From Monocercomonoides exilis (Eukaryota > Preaxostyla > Oxymonadida > Polymastigidae), in the NCBI GenBank assembly GCA_001643675.2, contig LSRY02000042.1, forward strand, positions 246,001 to 310,000: a stretch of 64,000 bases of DNA, given 5' to 3'. The translations under genes were made by a program, and so were the position numbers. Below the pieces are notes generated by a model, which saw nothing but the letters and a program-made list of their open reading frames with translations, was not told where the DNA came from and did not search any database. Of the stretch, positions 1 through 12,000 are shown in pieces; the stretch's first letter is position 1, and the number at the start of each line of letters is the position of its first letter.

Positions 1-1431
1 TAGAATTAAATTTTTTTCCTCTTTTAAAAATGAGTATATTACAGTTGTTATTCGTATTTTCTTTTCTTTTTTCTTTCTTTCTTTCTTTCTTTCTTTCTAT
101 TTTATTTTATTTTAAATAAAAAACGAGTAATTATTCCATTCTTAACTATTCTATTTCTATTTCTATTTCTATTTCTTATTCTTATTCATATTCTTATTCT
201 TATTCTTTTTTGTATAATTTATAGTTAATATTTTTTTTTAAAAAAAATCCATTGTATTTTATGAATTTTGGATTAGCTTTTGTTATTTAGAATATCTTTT
301 TCTTTTTCTTTAAAGCAACCATTTATTTTATTTGAACCCAGACAATTATTTATATTATTTGAAATCGAAGAAAGAAAGAAAGAAAAATATATAATGAAAT
401 AAATTAAATAATTAAATAATTGTTATGTTTTGATTGAATTGTTTTTTTGAAGAAATACACACGTCAAAATGTGCATTGTTTTGAGATATTCCCCTAATTG
501 CTTACAATCTTAATTTTGGATTTCTTCCAATTAAATTTTTCTTTTTTAAAATTTATTAATGTTTTAAATTAAAAAGATAAATCTCAGTGAAAAAACAATT
601 AATAAAAAAAAAAAACAAATATAATAAAGAAAGAGAGAGAGAAAAAAAGAAAGGAAATAAATAAAAAAAAAAGAATAGAAAACAAACAGAAAAATCAATT
701 CATTTGAGAAGAAAATAATTTTTATTGAAACAAAAAAATGAATCGAAATGATGAAAGAAACAGTTAAAACAAGTGAAAAATGTTTTTTTAAAAAAATAAT
801 TGATAAATTACAATCCCTCGAAAAACAATATATTTTATTCTTGATGAAGAATTAACAGGAATAAAAAAGAGAAAGAGAAAGAGAATAAAAATTGAAAAAT
901 AAAGGAATAAAATAAAACAGTTCTAATACAAAATATAAATTCACTGTATCAGTTCAATAACTCTATAAACATCTCAAATAAGAACATAATATTCCAAAGA
1001 AAAATAATAAAAAAATAAATTGGAAAAAAAATGAGAAATAATTTTTTTTTATTTCTGGAGTGAAACAAAAACAAGAGCCAATTACAGATAGAAAAGAAAA
1101 TAACATTAACCTTATGAATAATAAATTCATTAAGTAATAATCTTTTCTTTCTTATTTTTCAATTATTTTTTTTTAAAAATAATCACAATATTATTATTAA
1201 ATGAAAACAAAATTGAAATTAAGTGGAAATAAAAATTCAAGAAAAATATCAAAAATGAAATAAAATAAAGCAAAATAACCCAAACAAACAAACTATAAAT
1301 TAATAATTTCAAATTGAAAACAAACAAATTCTTGAAAAAAAAATAAAAAAAAATTATACTTCATTTTTAATCTTTCATTTTTTTTCTTTTATTCTTCATT
1401 TATTTATAAATTAATGGATTTATTTAAAATC

Positions 1432-1462
<31 letters not shown>

Positions 1463-1480
1463 TTCATTTATTCATTTTTT
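1..1480. other. AT-rich intergenic stretch with microsatellites
   Basis: No gene is supported here. The stretch carries a TTTC tetranucleotide run near 70-98, an ATTTCT-type hexamer run near 149-176, and an ATTT run at about 1432-1474 just beyond the stop of the membrane-protein gene. The remainder is A/T-rich with many short homopolymers. Confidence 0.7.
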
Positions 1481-1797
1481 TCATTCATTCAATGAAGCAA
1501 GCGTATCAATAATATCTCTCTGATACTGCGGCTTAATAATACGAGGCTTTTGCGAATGAATTTTTGAAATGGGAAGAGAAAGAGAAGAAGAAGGAAAAGA
1601 GGAAGAAGAAGAGGAGGAGGAAGAAGAAGAAGAAGAAGATGATGATGATAACGAAATAATTTCATTATCCAATGTTGAATGAATGTTTGAAATGTTATTT
1701 GAACTAAGTTCATTTTGAAATGGAAGAGAAGAAGAAGAGGAAGAAGAGGAAGAAGAAGAGGAGGAAGAAGAAGAAAGAAGAGAAGAAGGTGAAATGA

Positions 1798-1834
<37 letters not shown>

Positions 1835-4629
1835 GGAGGAAGAAGAAGAAGAAGATGTTAATGATTGAGGAAACAAATGTGATTGATTGGAAGAAGAAGA
1901 AGAAGAAGAAGGAGAAAATGAAGAAGAGGAAGAAGAAGAGGAGGAAGCAGAAGAGGAGGAAGAAGAGGAAGAAGATGTTAATGATAACTTTTTCTTTTGA
2001 TGCTCTTTTGCTTTGAAGGAAGAAGAAGAAGAAGATAAAGAAGAAGAAGAAGAAATGGAAGGAGGAGGAGGAGTAGAAGGAGAAGAAGGAGAAGGTGAGG
2101 GAGAAGGAGAAGGTGAAACAGAAGGCGAAGGAGAAGGGAAAGGATGAAGAGAAGAGAAGAAAGAATGAGGCGAACGGAAAAATGGCTTGAACAAAGAGAA
2201 ATGAAAGTTGAAAGGAAAACGAAAAGAAGAAGAAGAAGAAGAAGAAGAGGAGGAGGAAGAGGAAAAAGAAGAGGAAGAGGAAGAAGAAGAAGAAGAAAAG
2301 GAAGAAGAAATATCATCATTTTCTTCTCCTCTTCCTCTTTCCCTTCCTCCTCCTCTTCTTCCTCTCTGAACTCTTCTTCCTCTTCCTCTCATTCCTCTCC
2401 CTCTTCCTCTTCCTCCTTCTCCTTCTCCTCTTCCTCTTCTTCTTCTAAATGTGTGTGTGTTCAAATGCAGCCATTCTTTTGCAGTTCTCCACAATTCATT
2501 GTCTGTTCCTGCCTGATCGATTTCTTCTTCTTCAACATCTTCTTCAATATCTTCTTCATAATTTTCATTATATTTTAATTCTTCTTCTTCTTCTACTTCT
2601 TCTTTAAGTTCCTCTTCTTTCCTTTCCTTCTCCTTCTTCTCTTCTCCCTCTCCTCTCCCCTCCTTCTTCTTCCCTCCCCTTTCTCCTTTCTCTCCCCTCT
2701 TCTTCTCCCCCCTCCCTTCCTTCACCAGCTGCCCCCAGATGTCCAGCAAAAGCGCCAGAACGTGTGTCAGCGTGCTCAGCCACCAGCAGAAGCAGAGCTG
2801 AAACACAATCAGAAGAATCACCAGATGCCTCCATTTCAAAGTGCCGCAGCATCTTTGCGAGGTCAAAAAGGACAAGTAGAAAGAGATGGCAGGGAGGAGG
2901 AAGGAAGGGAGAGGGGAGAAGACGAAGAGGAGGAGGGAGAGGAGCTGGCAGCGGGGGAGAGAGGAGAAGAGGAAGGATGGGGGAGTAGAAGAAGAAGAAG
3001 AAGAGGAGGAGGAGGAAGAGGAGGAGGAAGAAGAAAGAGAAGAAGAAGAGGAAGAAGAAGAATTTGAAGAAGAATTAGCAGCCGAATACTTGTTATACAG
3101 TGAAAGCGCTCTTGAATGGATAAGATATCTGTTTGAAGGAAAATGAGAGGAAATAAAAAGATTGAAAATAATTTGAGCGAAAAAAACGAGCAAAACGCCG
3201 ATTTCGAAGTGGACAAAGGGAGTTTTGTTGAAAGGGGAAGGATGCGTGAAGGGGTGGAGAGGGAGAGGGAGAGGAAGAGGAAGAGAAGAAGGAAGAGAGA
3301 GAGGAAGAGGAAGAGAGAGAGGGAAGTGAAGGAGAGGGGAAGGAGAAGAGGAAGAGGAGGAAGAGGAAGAGGAAGAAGAAGATGATGAAGATGATAATGT
3401 TTCTTCTCCTCCTTCTCCACCTTCTTCTTCTTCTTCATTCACAACACCCTTTCCTCTCTCTTTCTCCTCATTCCTTTGATTCTCCAATAACCTCCTCTTT
3501 TTCTCGGTATTTCCCTCTAAATCTTTCTCTTTATTTCCCTCTGTATTCTTCTCGAAATTCTTCTCTGTATTTTTGTCTGTATTTTGCACTGCCTTTTCCT
3601 CTTCATTTCTTTCTCTATTCTTCTCTTCTTTCTCTTCTCTTTCTCTATTCTTCTCAGCATTTTCTTCTATCTTTTTCATGTCTCTCATATTCTTCCTCTT
3701 CTCACACGGAAGCAAAGCGTTTCCCTCTAAAACCCTTTCTGTATTCTTCTCTAATTTTTCTGCTTCATTTCTCTTAAAATTCTTCTCTTCTTTCTCTTCT
3801 CTCCCTCTCTTTTCATTCTTCTCAACATTTTCTTCTATCTTTTTCAATTCTTTCATATTCTTCCTCTTCTCACACGGAAGCAGAGCAACCTGTTGAGAGG
3901 CAGAAAGAAGCGGCTGGTTGAGCCAAAAGCGCAGCGGAGGCGCAATGCGGAACAAACCACGCTGTTCAGAAGAAGAAGAAGAAGCAGAAGGAGAAGAAGA
4001 AGAAGAAGAAGAAAGAGAGGGTGAAGAAGGGGAAGAAGGGGAAGAAGAATTGTGTGAGAAAGAAGAGGAAGAAGAAGAATTTAATGAAGAAGAAGAAGAA
4101 GATGATAACGATGATGATGAAGTGTTTAAATCAGGAGGAGAAGGAGAAGGAGAAGAAGATGATGAAATGCAATTAATACAAGACTTTGTATTAGAAGATG
4201 AAGAATTAATTGCAGAAGAAGAATTCAATGAAGAATTAATATAAGAAGAATAAGAATCAGAAGAATCAGAAGAATTATTCCAATCCCCTCCTCTTGTTTC
4301 ATCGCACCCAAGTGCAAAAATCGAAGTTAAATGCGGTGTTAATCGGCAGAACAGGACGAGCAGCATAACCACCACCGCAGTCTGCGCAAACAGCGCGCTG
4401 TCGATTCGGAACCGCATCCGGACAATTTGGAGGGAGCAGAGGAAGAGGAGGTGGAAAGAGAGGAGGAGGAGGAGGAGGATGAGGAGGGTGTAGAGAGAGA
4501 AGGAGCTGAGAGAGCGGGAGAGGGCGAGGTGGGGGAAATCAACTTTGAGAGAGAAGAGGACACAGAAGATGGGGATGAGAGAAAAAGCAATGCGCATCAT
4601 GATTGTGAAGTGGTAGCTGACAGCTGAAA

Positions 4630-4667
<38 letters not shown>

Positions 4668-4867
4668 GAAATAAAATGAAATAAAATGAAAGTTGTAAAT
4701 AAAAACATACTTTTTGAGATCGTTGTGACAAAAAAGACAACGGATAGTGGAAAAAGAACTGCAGAAAACTTTATTCTTTCGTTGATTGATACAGGGAAAA
4801 TATATAATTTGCACAACAAAAGTGTTAAAAATATTGCAATTAGTCCCCAGCAAATCAGTTGAATCAA
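1481..4867 (-). CDS. Large multi-pass membrane protein with Ser- and Glu-rich loops (unknown function)
   Basis: The frame is open from ATG at 4867 to TGA at 1481 (1,128 codons unspliced). The N-terminus has at least five hydrophobic segments within about 190 residues. A hydrophobic block follows near residues 565-585, and another cluster lies near 650-735. Between them are long Ser-only tracts, Glu/Lys/Arg tracts and Ser-Pro tracts, encoded by GAA/AGA-type microsatellites read on this strand. The C-terminal about 20 residues (KPRIIKPQYQRDI onward) are ordinary sequence and probably functional. An intron fits at 4624-4710, with donor GTATGT and acceptor TTCTTTCAG. It is 87 nt, so reading through it keeps the frame and adds a poly-Ile segment; spliced length would be about 1,099 residues. 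I recognise no family. The low-complexity parts could vary in length between alleles. Confidence 0.6.
4624..4710 (-). other. Predicted 87-nt intron in the membrane-protein gene
   Basis: On the minus strand the donor is GTATGT after CTCAAAAA, and the acceptor is TTCTTTCAG before CTGTCAGC. The interior is an A/T-rich ATT trinucleotide run. The length is a multiple of three with no stop in frame, so a retained intron would still be translated. Confidence 0.65.
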
Positions 4868-4936
4868 CTGTTATCGCAAGAGTTTGAAAAAATCCTTGAT
4901 TTTAAACACGCAAAAAAATGAAATAATAATAATACA

Positions 4937-5341
4937 TCAAACATTATTTAAAAGCCTAGATCTTTTCTTCCACAATGATTCTCTATATTTATGTGCAATA
5001 TTTGCTTTCATTTTGATTTTGAGTTGCCGATAACGTTCTTTCGGATTTGGTTCGGTTTTTGAATCAGCAGCAAAGAAATCCTTTCTCAAAAACTTCCTCC
5101 ATAAATCTGGACAATTAGAAGCAATCCTCCAGTCACGGCACACACGTCCTAGACGATGAACATCTTGAAGAGTTGGAAGTTTTGAAAAAACAATTTGCAC
5201 GACATCAAGAGGAAGCAAAGGAATAATGTTTTCTTGCAATTTCAAGTCATTTTCAGAAGGCTGACATTTTTTTAATTGTTTTTCCTTGACCTTAGAAATG
5301 CGTTGATCGCTATTTTCTTGCCCGAATCTGTACCGAGACAT
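4937..5341 (-). CDS. F-box protein
   Basis: This is a small protein of about 134 residues if translation starts at the ATG at 5341 (MSRYRFGQ). A frame-consistent ATG at 5443 would add a hydrophobic, low-information stretch that looks like untranslated sequence. The centre carries a recognisable F-box: PLLPLDVVQIVFSKLP, then a Val-Cys-Arg-Asp-Trp core, then a Leu-Trp-Arg-Lys-Phe end. F-box proteins bind Skp1 in SCF ubiquitin ligases and supply substrate choice. No substrate-binding repeats (LRR, WD40, Kelch) follow; only a basic C-terminal helix of about 50 residues does. The stop is TGA. It is divergent from the giant surface-protein gene. The family call is firm; the target is unknown. Confidence 0.75.
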   Translation of the reverse strand: MSRYRFGQENSDQRISKVKEKQLKKCQPSENDLKLQENIIPLLPLDVVQIVFSKLPTLQDVHRLGRVCRDWRIASNCPDLWRKFLRKDFFAADSKTEPNPKERYRQLKIKMKANIAHKYRESLWKKRSRLLNNV

Positions 5342-5443
5342 AAACGTAAAAAAACAAATAATCAAAAAAATAAAATGTGAAAAGTATTGTTGTGGGTTAT
5401 CAATCAATGATGAAAACAAAAAATCATTTGTTTTTTGTGGCAA

Positions 5444-6035
5444 TAAAAAAAAAAAAACAAGATTTGAATTGAAATATGTAGAAATTTAACAACTGCAAAA
5501 ACACAATCATTCAATATGCTTTGAGATTTCATGTTTGCCACGATTAAAAATTTCTTTAACTATTATTCTTCAAATCTCAGGGAAAAAATCTGAATGATTT
5601 TTTAAAGACTTTTCACAAAAATAAATAATTGATGTTGTTCCTTTTCTGATTTGAAATGTGTGATAATTTCAGTTTTCATTTATTTTCAGTTGTATGAATC
5701 TTTTTTTGGTTTGTGTTTATTTCCAAAATCTTTTTCAAAGAAGTCTGGAAAAATGAAACTTATTGGACCCGAAATTTTTCATATTTATTATCATGAAAAA
5801 AAAAAAAAAAAAAAAAGAAAGATAAAAAAAAATCACTTCGTTTCCATAAATGATTTATGAAAGGATGTGATGAATTTTCTTATTGATGTTGTCTTTTCTG
5901 TCTATTTGCGCAAGTGATTTATCATGTGAATCACGTTTATGAAAAAATCAATTATCCCATATATATATTCGAAGTCGAGAGTTTTTGTTAAAATTGAGAA
6001 TATTTGTTGTTGCGGATTTCTGGTGGAGGCTGTGA
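5444..6035. promoter_or_regulatory. Divergent intergenic region between the F-box and giant surface-protein genes
   Basis: It must hold the 5' regions of both neighbours, because they are transcribed away from each other. It is AT-rich with a poly-A run near 5797-5816. I see no defined promoter element. Confidence 0.4.
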
Positions 6036-9000
6036 ATGAGATTGCTATGCTGTATTTTTTTTGGACTAACATTGTGCTTTGCATCTGTTTCAGATTGCAA
6101 AGATAGTGAGCAGTTTCTGGTGTTGAATGTTTTTTTTGATTTGCAAATCAACATAGGTCCAGATATCAGCAATGTGAGTGTGCCTTTAATCTTAAAAAGA
6201 TTTTTTTGAAATATGTGCGCTTATGTATTTTTCAAAAATAAATTTCAATCTTGAAAGAGAACAATTTGCAAAATGCTCTTCTTTCGCATTTCACACTGGA
6301 CAATTCGTCGTTGGTGACGTTACACTGCAACATTTATCATTGTTCTGATAATCCAATTTTCGGATGCATTTGCGAATCATCGCTATATATTTTTCAGTGT
6401 TCCATTCATTTCAAAGATTCAATATGTTCAAGCCCAATCTCCTTGTCCGAGAGCACGACAAGCTTGTTGAATATCAGTATTTGCTGTAGCTTTTCAACAT
6501 TTGTTGTTCCTCCATTGATGGAATCCAATTTGTCAACTTCAGGATTCTGTTGCGGGTCATTGTCAATATCTCATTGCTCGTTTTCCTCAGTGACTACTTC
6601 GTCTGCACCATTTCTTTTTGCAGAAGGTGTTGCAAGTGTCTCTGCTTTATATTCTGCATTTGAAAATATGACGAATAACCAAGCGGTGAATTCAATTCAT
6701 TATCCTTTTACAACCCCCTCTTCACATCATTACACGTCAATTAGCCACTGCTCATTCTTTTCTGTCAGTGATGTGTATGATGGAGGACTATTTCAATCTG
6801 TAAACTGCCCTCGCACATCACTGACTTCGTTGAACAACACATTCATTTCTTGTAATCGATCATCGAACACTGATTATTTTGGAGCTGAAGAAAATCCCTT
6901 ATCTCTGCAAAGGATATCCATTCCTGATACAGGAGAGCATTCATTTGTTTGGTGTGAATGGAAAAATGCATCTCCAAGTTCTGGTGGAGGAGCGATTTAT
7001 TTGGGATATACAGATTCATCTATTTATGTAAATCACTGTTTGTTCGACAATATAAACGTCACAAAGGCTGGACAAGAAAATCATGGAGGCTCACTATATC
7101 TTTCGAGAATAAATGATGTGAATGTTGAATCTTCGAATTTCAGCAGATGCAGCGCAAGTCATGGCGGAGCTATTTGCAGTGTCGATCACTCAAACTTTGA
7201 GCAATACAAAGATCTTAAATTTGAAAATTGCTCCATTTCAGCTTCTTACGGAATGGTATGTTACTTGCGCCCAGAATATCTAAGAGAATCAGGAACGTTT
7301 ATTTTTTCAAACAGTCAATTTGTGAAGAATTCTGCTGGAGTCGCTGCTGGTTGCATCTATTTCAATGAAAAATTTACGAGTGCCAATCTTTCAATCTTTA
7401 TGATCAAAGAGAATGTTTTTCTTTTCAACACCTTAGATGGAACGACCATTCAGAATAATCGCAATGGAGGAACAGGAATGTGCTTCGATAAGATTTCTGA
7501 ACAGTTTGCTCAGAAACTATTCATTAAATTTTGCTTTTTCCACAAAAACATTGCAAAAAACGGAATGGGAAATGATGTGAAAATTAATGGAGGAGAAGTC
7601 AATAACAATCCATTTTTTGAATCGTTTTCGACTACGATAGAGAAGCGAGTTTGGTACAACAGCACAGCGGATAGCGAAGTTTACAACGGATGGATTCCTG
7701 TGAAGGTGATGCTTCTGACTCGATATGTTCATGAGAATGGAAACGACATGGAAGAACTTTGTGGGATGAACGACTCAATTCCGTGCAGAACGATTGGGCA
7801 TGCATTTGGAAAGGTGAGGAACGATGTGGAGTGCAGAGTGATACTGCTTGAATCAGCCTTTGCTCCATCTTCTGTGCTATCCATCAACAGAAACGAAGTC
7901 AAAATAATTGGAAATGGAACAGACAAGACTGTCATTCGGACAAGCATGCTGTCAAGTTCCTTAATGTTGTTCACTATCGAAACCGGATCTTTGAGTGCAT
8001 CTTCATTGACAATTGACCACAATACTGCAACAGAAACAGTTGGGATATTATCTATTTCTGGTTCATCTGGGACAGCTCACCTGAAGCATCTTCTGATCAC
8101 TTCGGCGAGAGCTCAGCCCACTTCTTTCAGTAATCCGTTGTTTGACGTCGCTTTTGGAAGCATTTCAATTGATTCCTGTATTGTATCTTCTTTGAAAATA
8201 AGTACTCAATTCATCAAAGCTCCGATTTCATCTTTTTCCGAGATATCAAATACACGCTTCACAGAGGTCATTCGAAGCTCAGGAAATGGAGGAGTGATTG
8301 AATGCAATCCGATAAATACAGAGTCATTAACATTGAACAACATCTCGTTTGATAGGTGCAAGTGCGAGAATGGAAATGGAGGATGCATTTCCATTATAAT
8401 GCAACCTGGCTCAAAAGCGAGACTTGGAGAAATTGATTAGCTGACTTTTGCTGACTGTGGCTCACAGGGAGCAGGAAACAACGGATTTGGAGGGGCAATA
8501 TTTCTGAAATTGGAGAACTCGGCCAATGATTTTGTCTTTGACAAGATGACATTCACAAACTGTCGTGCTTCGCAATTCGGAAACAACATTTTTATTGAGG
8601 CGGCGAACTTCAGCCAAGTGATCAATGCAGAGCGGTTGAAGTTCAATCCTCAACTGAACGTGCTCACTGATCTGTGCGGGTATGAAAATGGTGATCGTTC
8701 GTTTGCGATTCCTCTTGTTCTTTTTCTCCGAAGCAAACCGAGCGAGTTTTATGTTGGAAATACGAATAAACGAGATTGGTACATGTGTGGATTTGTTGAC
8801 GAGCAATGCTCAACAGTGGATTATGTGTTTCTGCAGCACAAAACATCAAGTGGAATGTCAATTGTTGTTGATGGAAGTTCCACCCTTTCGCGAGAGATAT
8901 TTTTGTTCGATGGCTCCACAAATGTTAGAGGGATTGGATCTCAGACACAGCTCATCGTTAACAACAATTCGACAAAAAATCAAGACGGGATGATTGTTAG

Positions 9001-12000
9001 CAGAGCGACAGTTTCTTTTTCGAGCATCAAGTTTTATTTGCCGAGTTCGCTGTCTGGAAGAGAAACTCTATTTCTGGTGCAGTCAGGATCTTTCTCGTCT
9101 GAACACTGTGCGCTGATGCTAATGTCAGACACAACATTGTCTTTTGGATTTGTTGTCAGCACTGGTGGAACAAGCATAGTGAAGTCGCTTGTGGTGAAAG
9201 GATTCAAATTAGCAGAAGCACCGCTGATGATTTCACACACAAACGGGCAATTGATTATTGATCTTTGCAACATTTCGAATACAACTGCCACATCAAATGA
9301 AGGAATAATTGAATGCACAAACGGAGGTTCGCTCACTCTTCAGAATTCAACGCTGGAAGGAATTGTGTGCAGCAGAAAGTCCCCCATATCGATTGAAAGT
9401 GTGAAAACAGTGAAAGTGGCAAAAATCAACATGAAATCTGTCGAGCTTGCAAATGGAAATGGAAGTGCAATGAATATTGTGGTGAATACTGGAAATATTG
9501 TTGAGATTTGTGAATCAACGTTTTATGATTGTTTGGCTTACTCGGGTTGTGGAGGAGGGATATATGTTTCGTTTGCTGGAAGCGGAAAGCTGAGTATCGG
9601 AAAAGAAGAAACACTCACATCATTCACCAAGTGCAGAGCAAGTGAAACAAGAACTCAATGCGGATGTGGCGGAGGGTTGTTTGTGAAGGCTGCTGGCCAG
9701 TTCAATGATTATTCGATTTCTTCAGTCAGCTTTATGAGCGGAGTTGAAAAAACCATGCAGCGAAAGGAGGAAACAACATGTTTTTTGATGAGGGGAATTT
9801 GGCAGATTTGGTGAATTCTGGAAAAGTGAATGTGACGATCTCTACAAGCACAGCAGAATACGATGATGCAATGGGCTTCGAAAATGGAAATGATAATTAT
9901 GCAATCCCTCTGGCTCTTTATTTTTTTGATCCATTCCCTTTGCCAGCAGTCGTTGGAGGAAACAACAAGAGAGATTTCAGTGGATGTGGCCATTCCGGTT
10001 TTCCATGCTCAACAATCGCATTCACAGCCAATCTTCGTTTTTCTTTATCGGACAAAGACATTTTTCTTGATCCTTCATTTGTTTGGAGCGAAGAAACAGA
10101 AATGACGTCTGGAGAATGGAAAGTGAAATGTGCGCAAAAGAACACAAGAATTGTGATTTCTCCTCCACTTCCAACAGATTCTCCCTCATTAATAGTTGCA
10201 ACTCAGCCAGCAACAATCACGAATATCACGTTTGCATTGCCATTGTCGCTCAACTCCAGAACATCCTTGATTCAATGCAACGGAAATAGCCTGATATTGA
10301 ACAGTTGTGGATTTTCACGAATTAATTCTGAAGAGAGAAGCGAAATCAGTTATATCTTTGCAAGAATAAGTAGTGGAACATTTGTTGTAAATGGTTTTGT
10401 TGTTGTTGCAGAAACAAATAAAATTGCATTTTCAGAGAGTCTGTTTTTGTTTGAGGGAGGAAGTTCGTTCACGATGCAGAGCTGCGAATTCAACGGAATA
10501 ACCGTGAAGAACGGAAATGGTGGACTGCTTTACTCAAACGCGATTGGAGGAGACTCCGAGATTGTGATTGACGGATGCCAAATAAGTTCATCATGCGAAG
10601 ACGGAAACGAGCTGAAAGGAGGAGCTTTGTTTGTCCAGAAACAGGGGAATATGGATGTCACTGTGAAGAACACCAGATTCAACATCTGTTGTGTGCCAAG
10701 CAGTGAAGAATTAAATGGAGGAAGAGGATTTGGAGGAGGGATATATCTGCATATTACAGATAATAATGGAATTTATTCACTGAAAAACCTGACATTCTTT
10801 GAGTGCAAAGCGTGGAAAGGAAACAACATATTTGTGGACGCCAACAACTTGACTGAAGCAGTTCGAGCGGATAACTTCCAAATAGCTTGGAGGGGGATGG
10901 ACAAAACGGATTTGATGGGGTATGAGCGAATCTCCTGCAATCGAGAATATGCGATTCCTTTGGCTGCATTTCTGACTTCGTTTTCAGGAAGCGGATATGT
11001 TGTGGGTGAGGAAGATGGAGGATACGATCACTCAGGATGCGGATTTCAATTTGCACCTTGCCATTCAATTGGCAGACTTGTTGAATTGAGATTTGGATCA
11101 GTGCAAGAGCAATGTGTTGTTGTGGTTCTTCCATCATTCCAGCTGGATAGCTGCACAAGGCTTGCCTCGTGTTCTGTTTCAATTTTGGCAACAACAAAAG
11201 GCACATCAATTTTTGTCTGCAGCAGCGGAAGCGTGGATGGTGATGGCTTAATCGAGACAGCAGCAGAAGTGTCGATTACGAATATCTCTTTTTCGCTGCC
11301 TTCGAGCTTCGTTGAAACTCCTCGTTTGTGTTTAGTTCTGTGCCAACAATCAACTTTGAGAGTTTCTAATTGCTCAGCGACAAGGCAAGTGGAAAGTGAG
11401 GCAATTCAATTCAGCATTCTTTGTGCAACAGGAGGTGAAGTGCATTTGGCTGAATTTGAGCTTAGAAGAATTGATTTTGGAGAAGTTGCTTCAGTTGAGC
11501 TGAGTGGACAAGGGACATCATTATTCATAGCAGGATGCACTTTTGAAGGGATTGAGAGCCAGGCTCCACATGGGCTTATTCACTTGAGTGATGGATCCTC
11601 AACCGACATCAAAAAGCTGAAAGTCAATGGAACAACACTGGAAAGTGGCAGTGTTATTTCTATTGAGGAAGGAAATGGAATGAAGGTTGCATCGAGCGAA
11701 TTGTCGAACGTGACTCGCAACAGCGGGAATGGCTCAGTCTTTTCGGGTGTTGTTGGGCAAGGAAAGCGAGTGGAGATCAGCAACTGTGTGTTTTCGAAGG
11801 ATATGTGCCAAGGAGAGATTCCATTTGGCGGGATGGGGGCATTGAATGTGTCGGATGGAGGAGAGCTGATATTCACTCTGAACAGAGTGGAGAGCTGCAC
11901 AGCACTGGGAGCACAGGGATATGGAGGAGGGCTGCACCTGAAATTCGATGCAAATGCACAGTATTCGATGAAGTCAAACACTTTCACAGGAAATCTTGCT

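Noticed and set aside
2144-3777. Plus-strand Arg/Glu/Ser/Leu-rich frames opposite the membrane-protein gene
   Set aside because: They are repeat-composition shadows of GAA/AGA arrays; none contains ordinary protein sequence or a start with context.
8438-8440. Alternative genetic code with TAA/TAG read as Gln (as in some oxymonads), suggested by in-frame TAG here and TAA codons in the hAT-like frame
   Set aside because: The 2,855-codon frame at 9778-18345 and the frames at 35033 and 61126 contain many Gln, all CAA/CAG with no TAA/TAG. Decayed copies carry TGA as well as TAA. Recoding would show TAA/TAG throughout the long genes.
9744-9756. Programmed -1 frameshift at GAAAAAACC
   Set aside because: In the zero frame the codons are GAA AAA ACC, which does not fit the X XXY YYZ heptamer. 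A missing A in the homopolymer is simpler.
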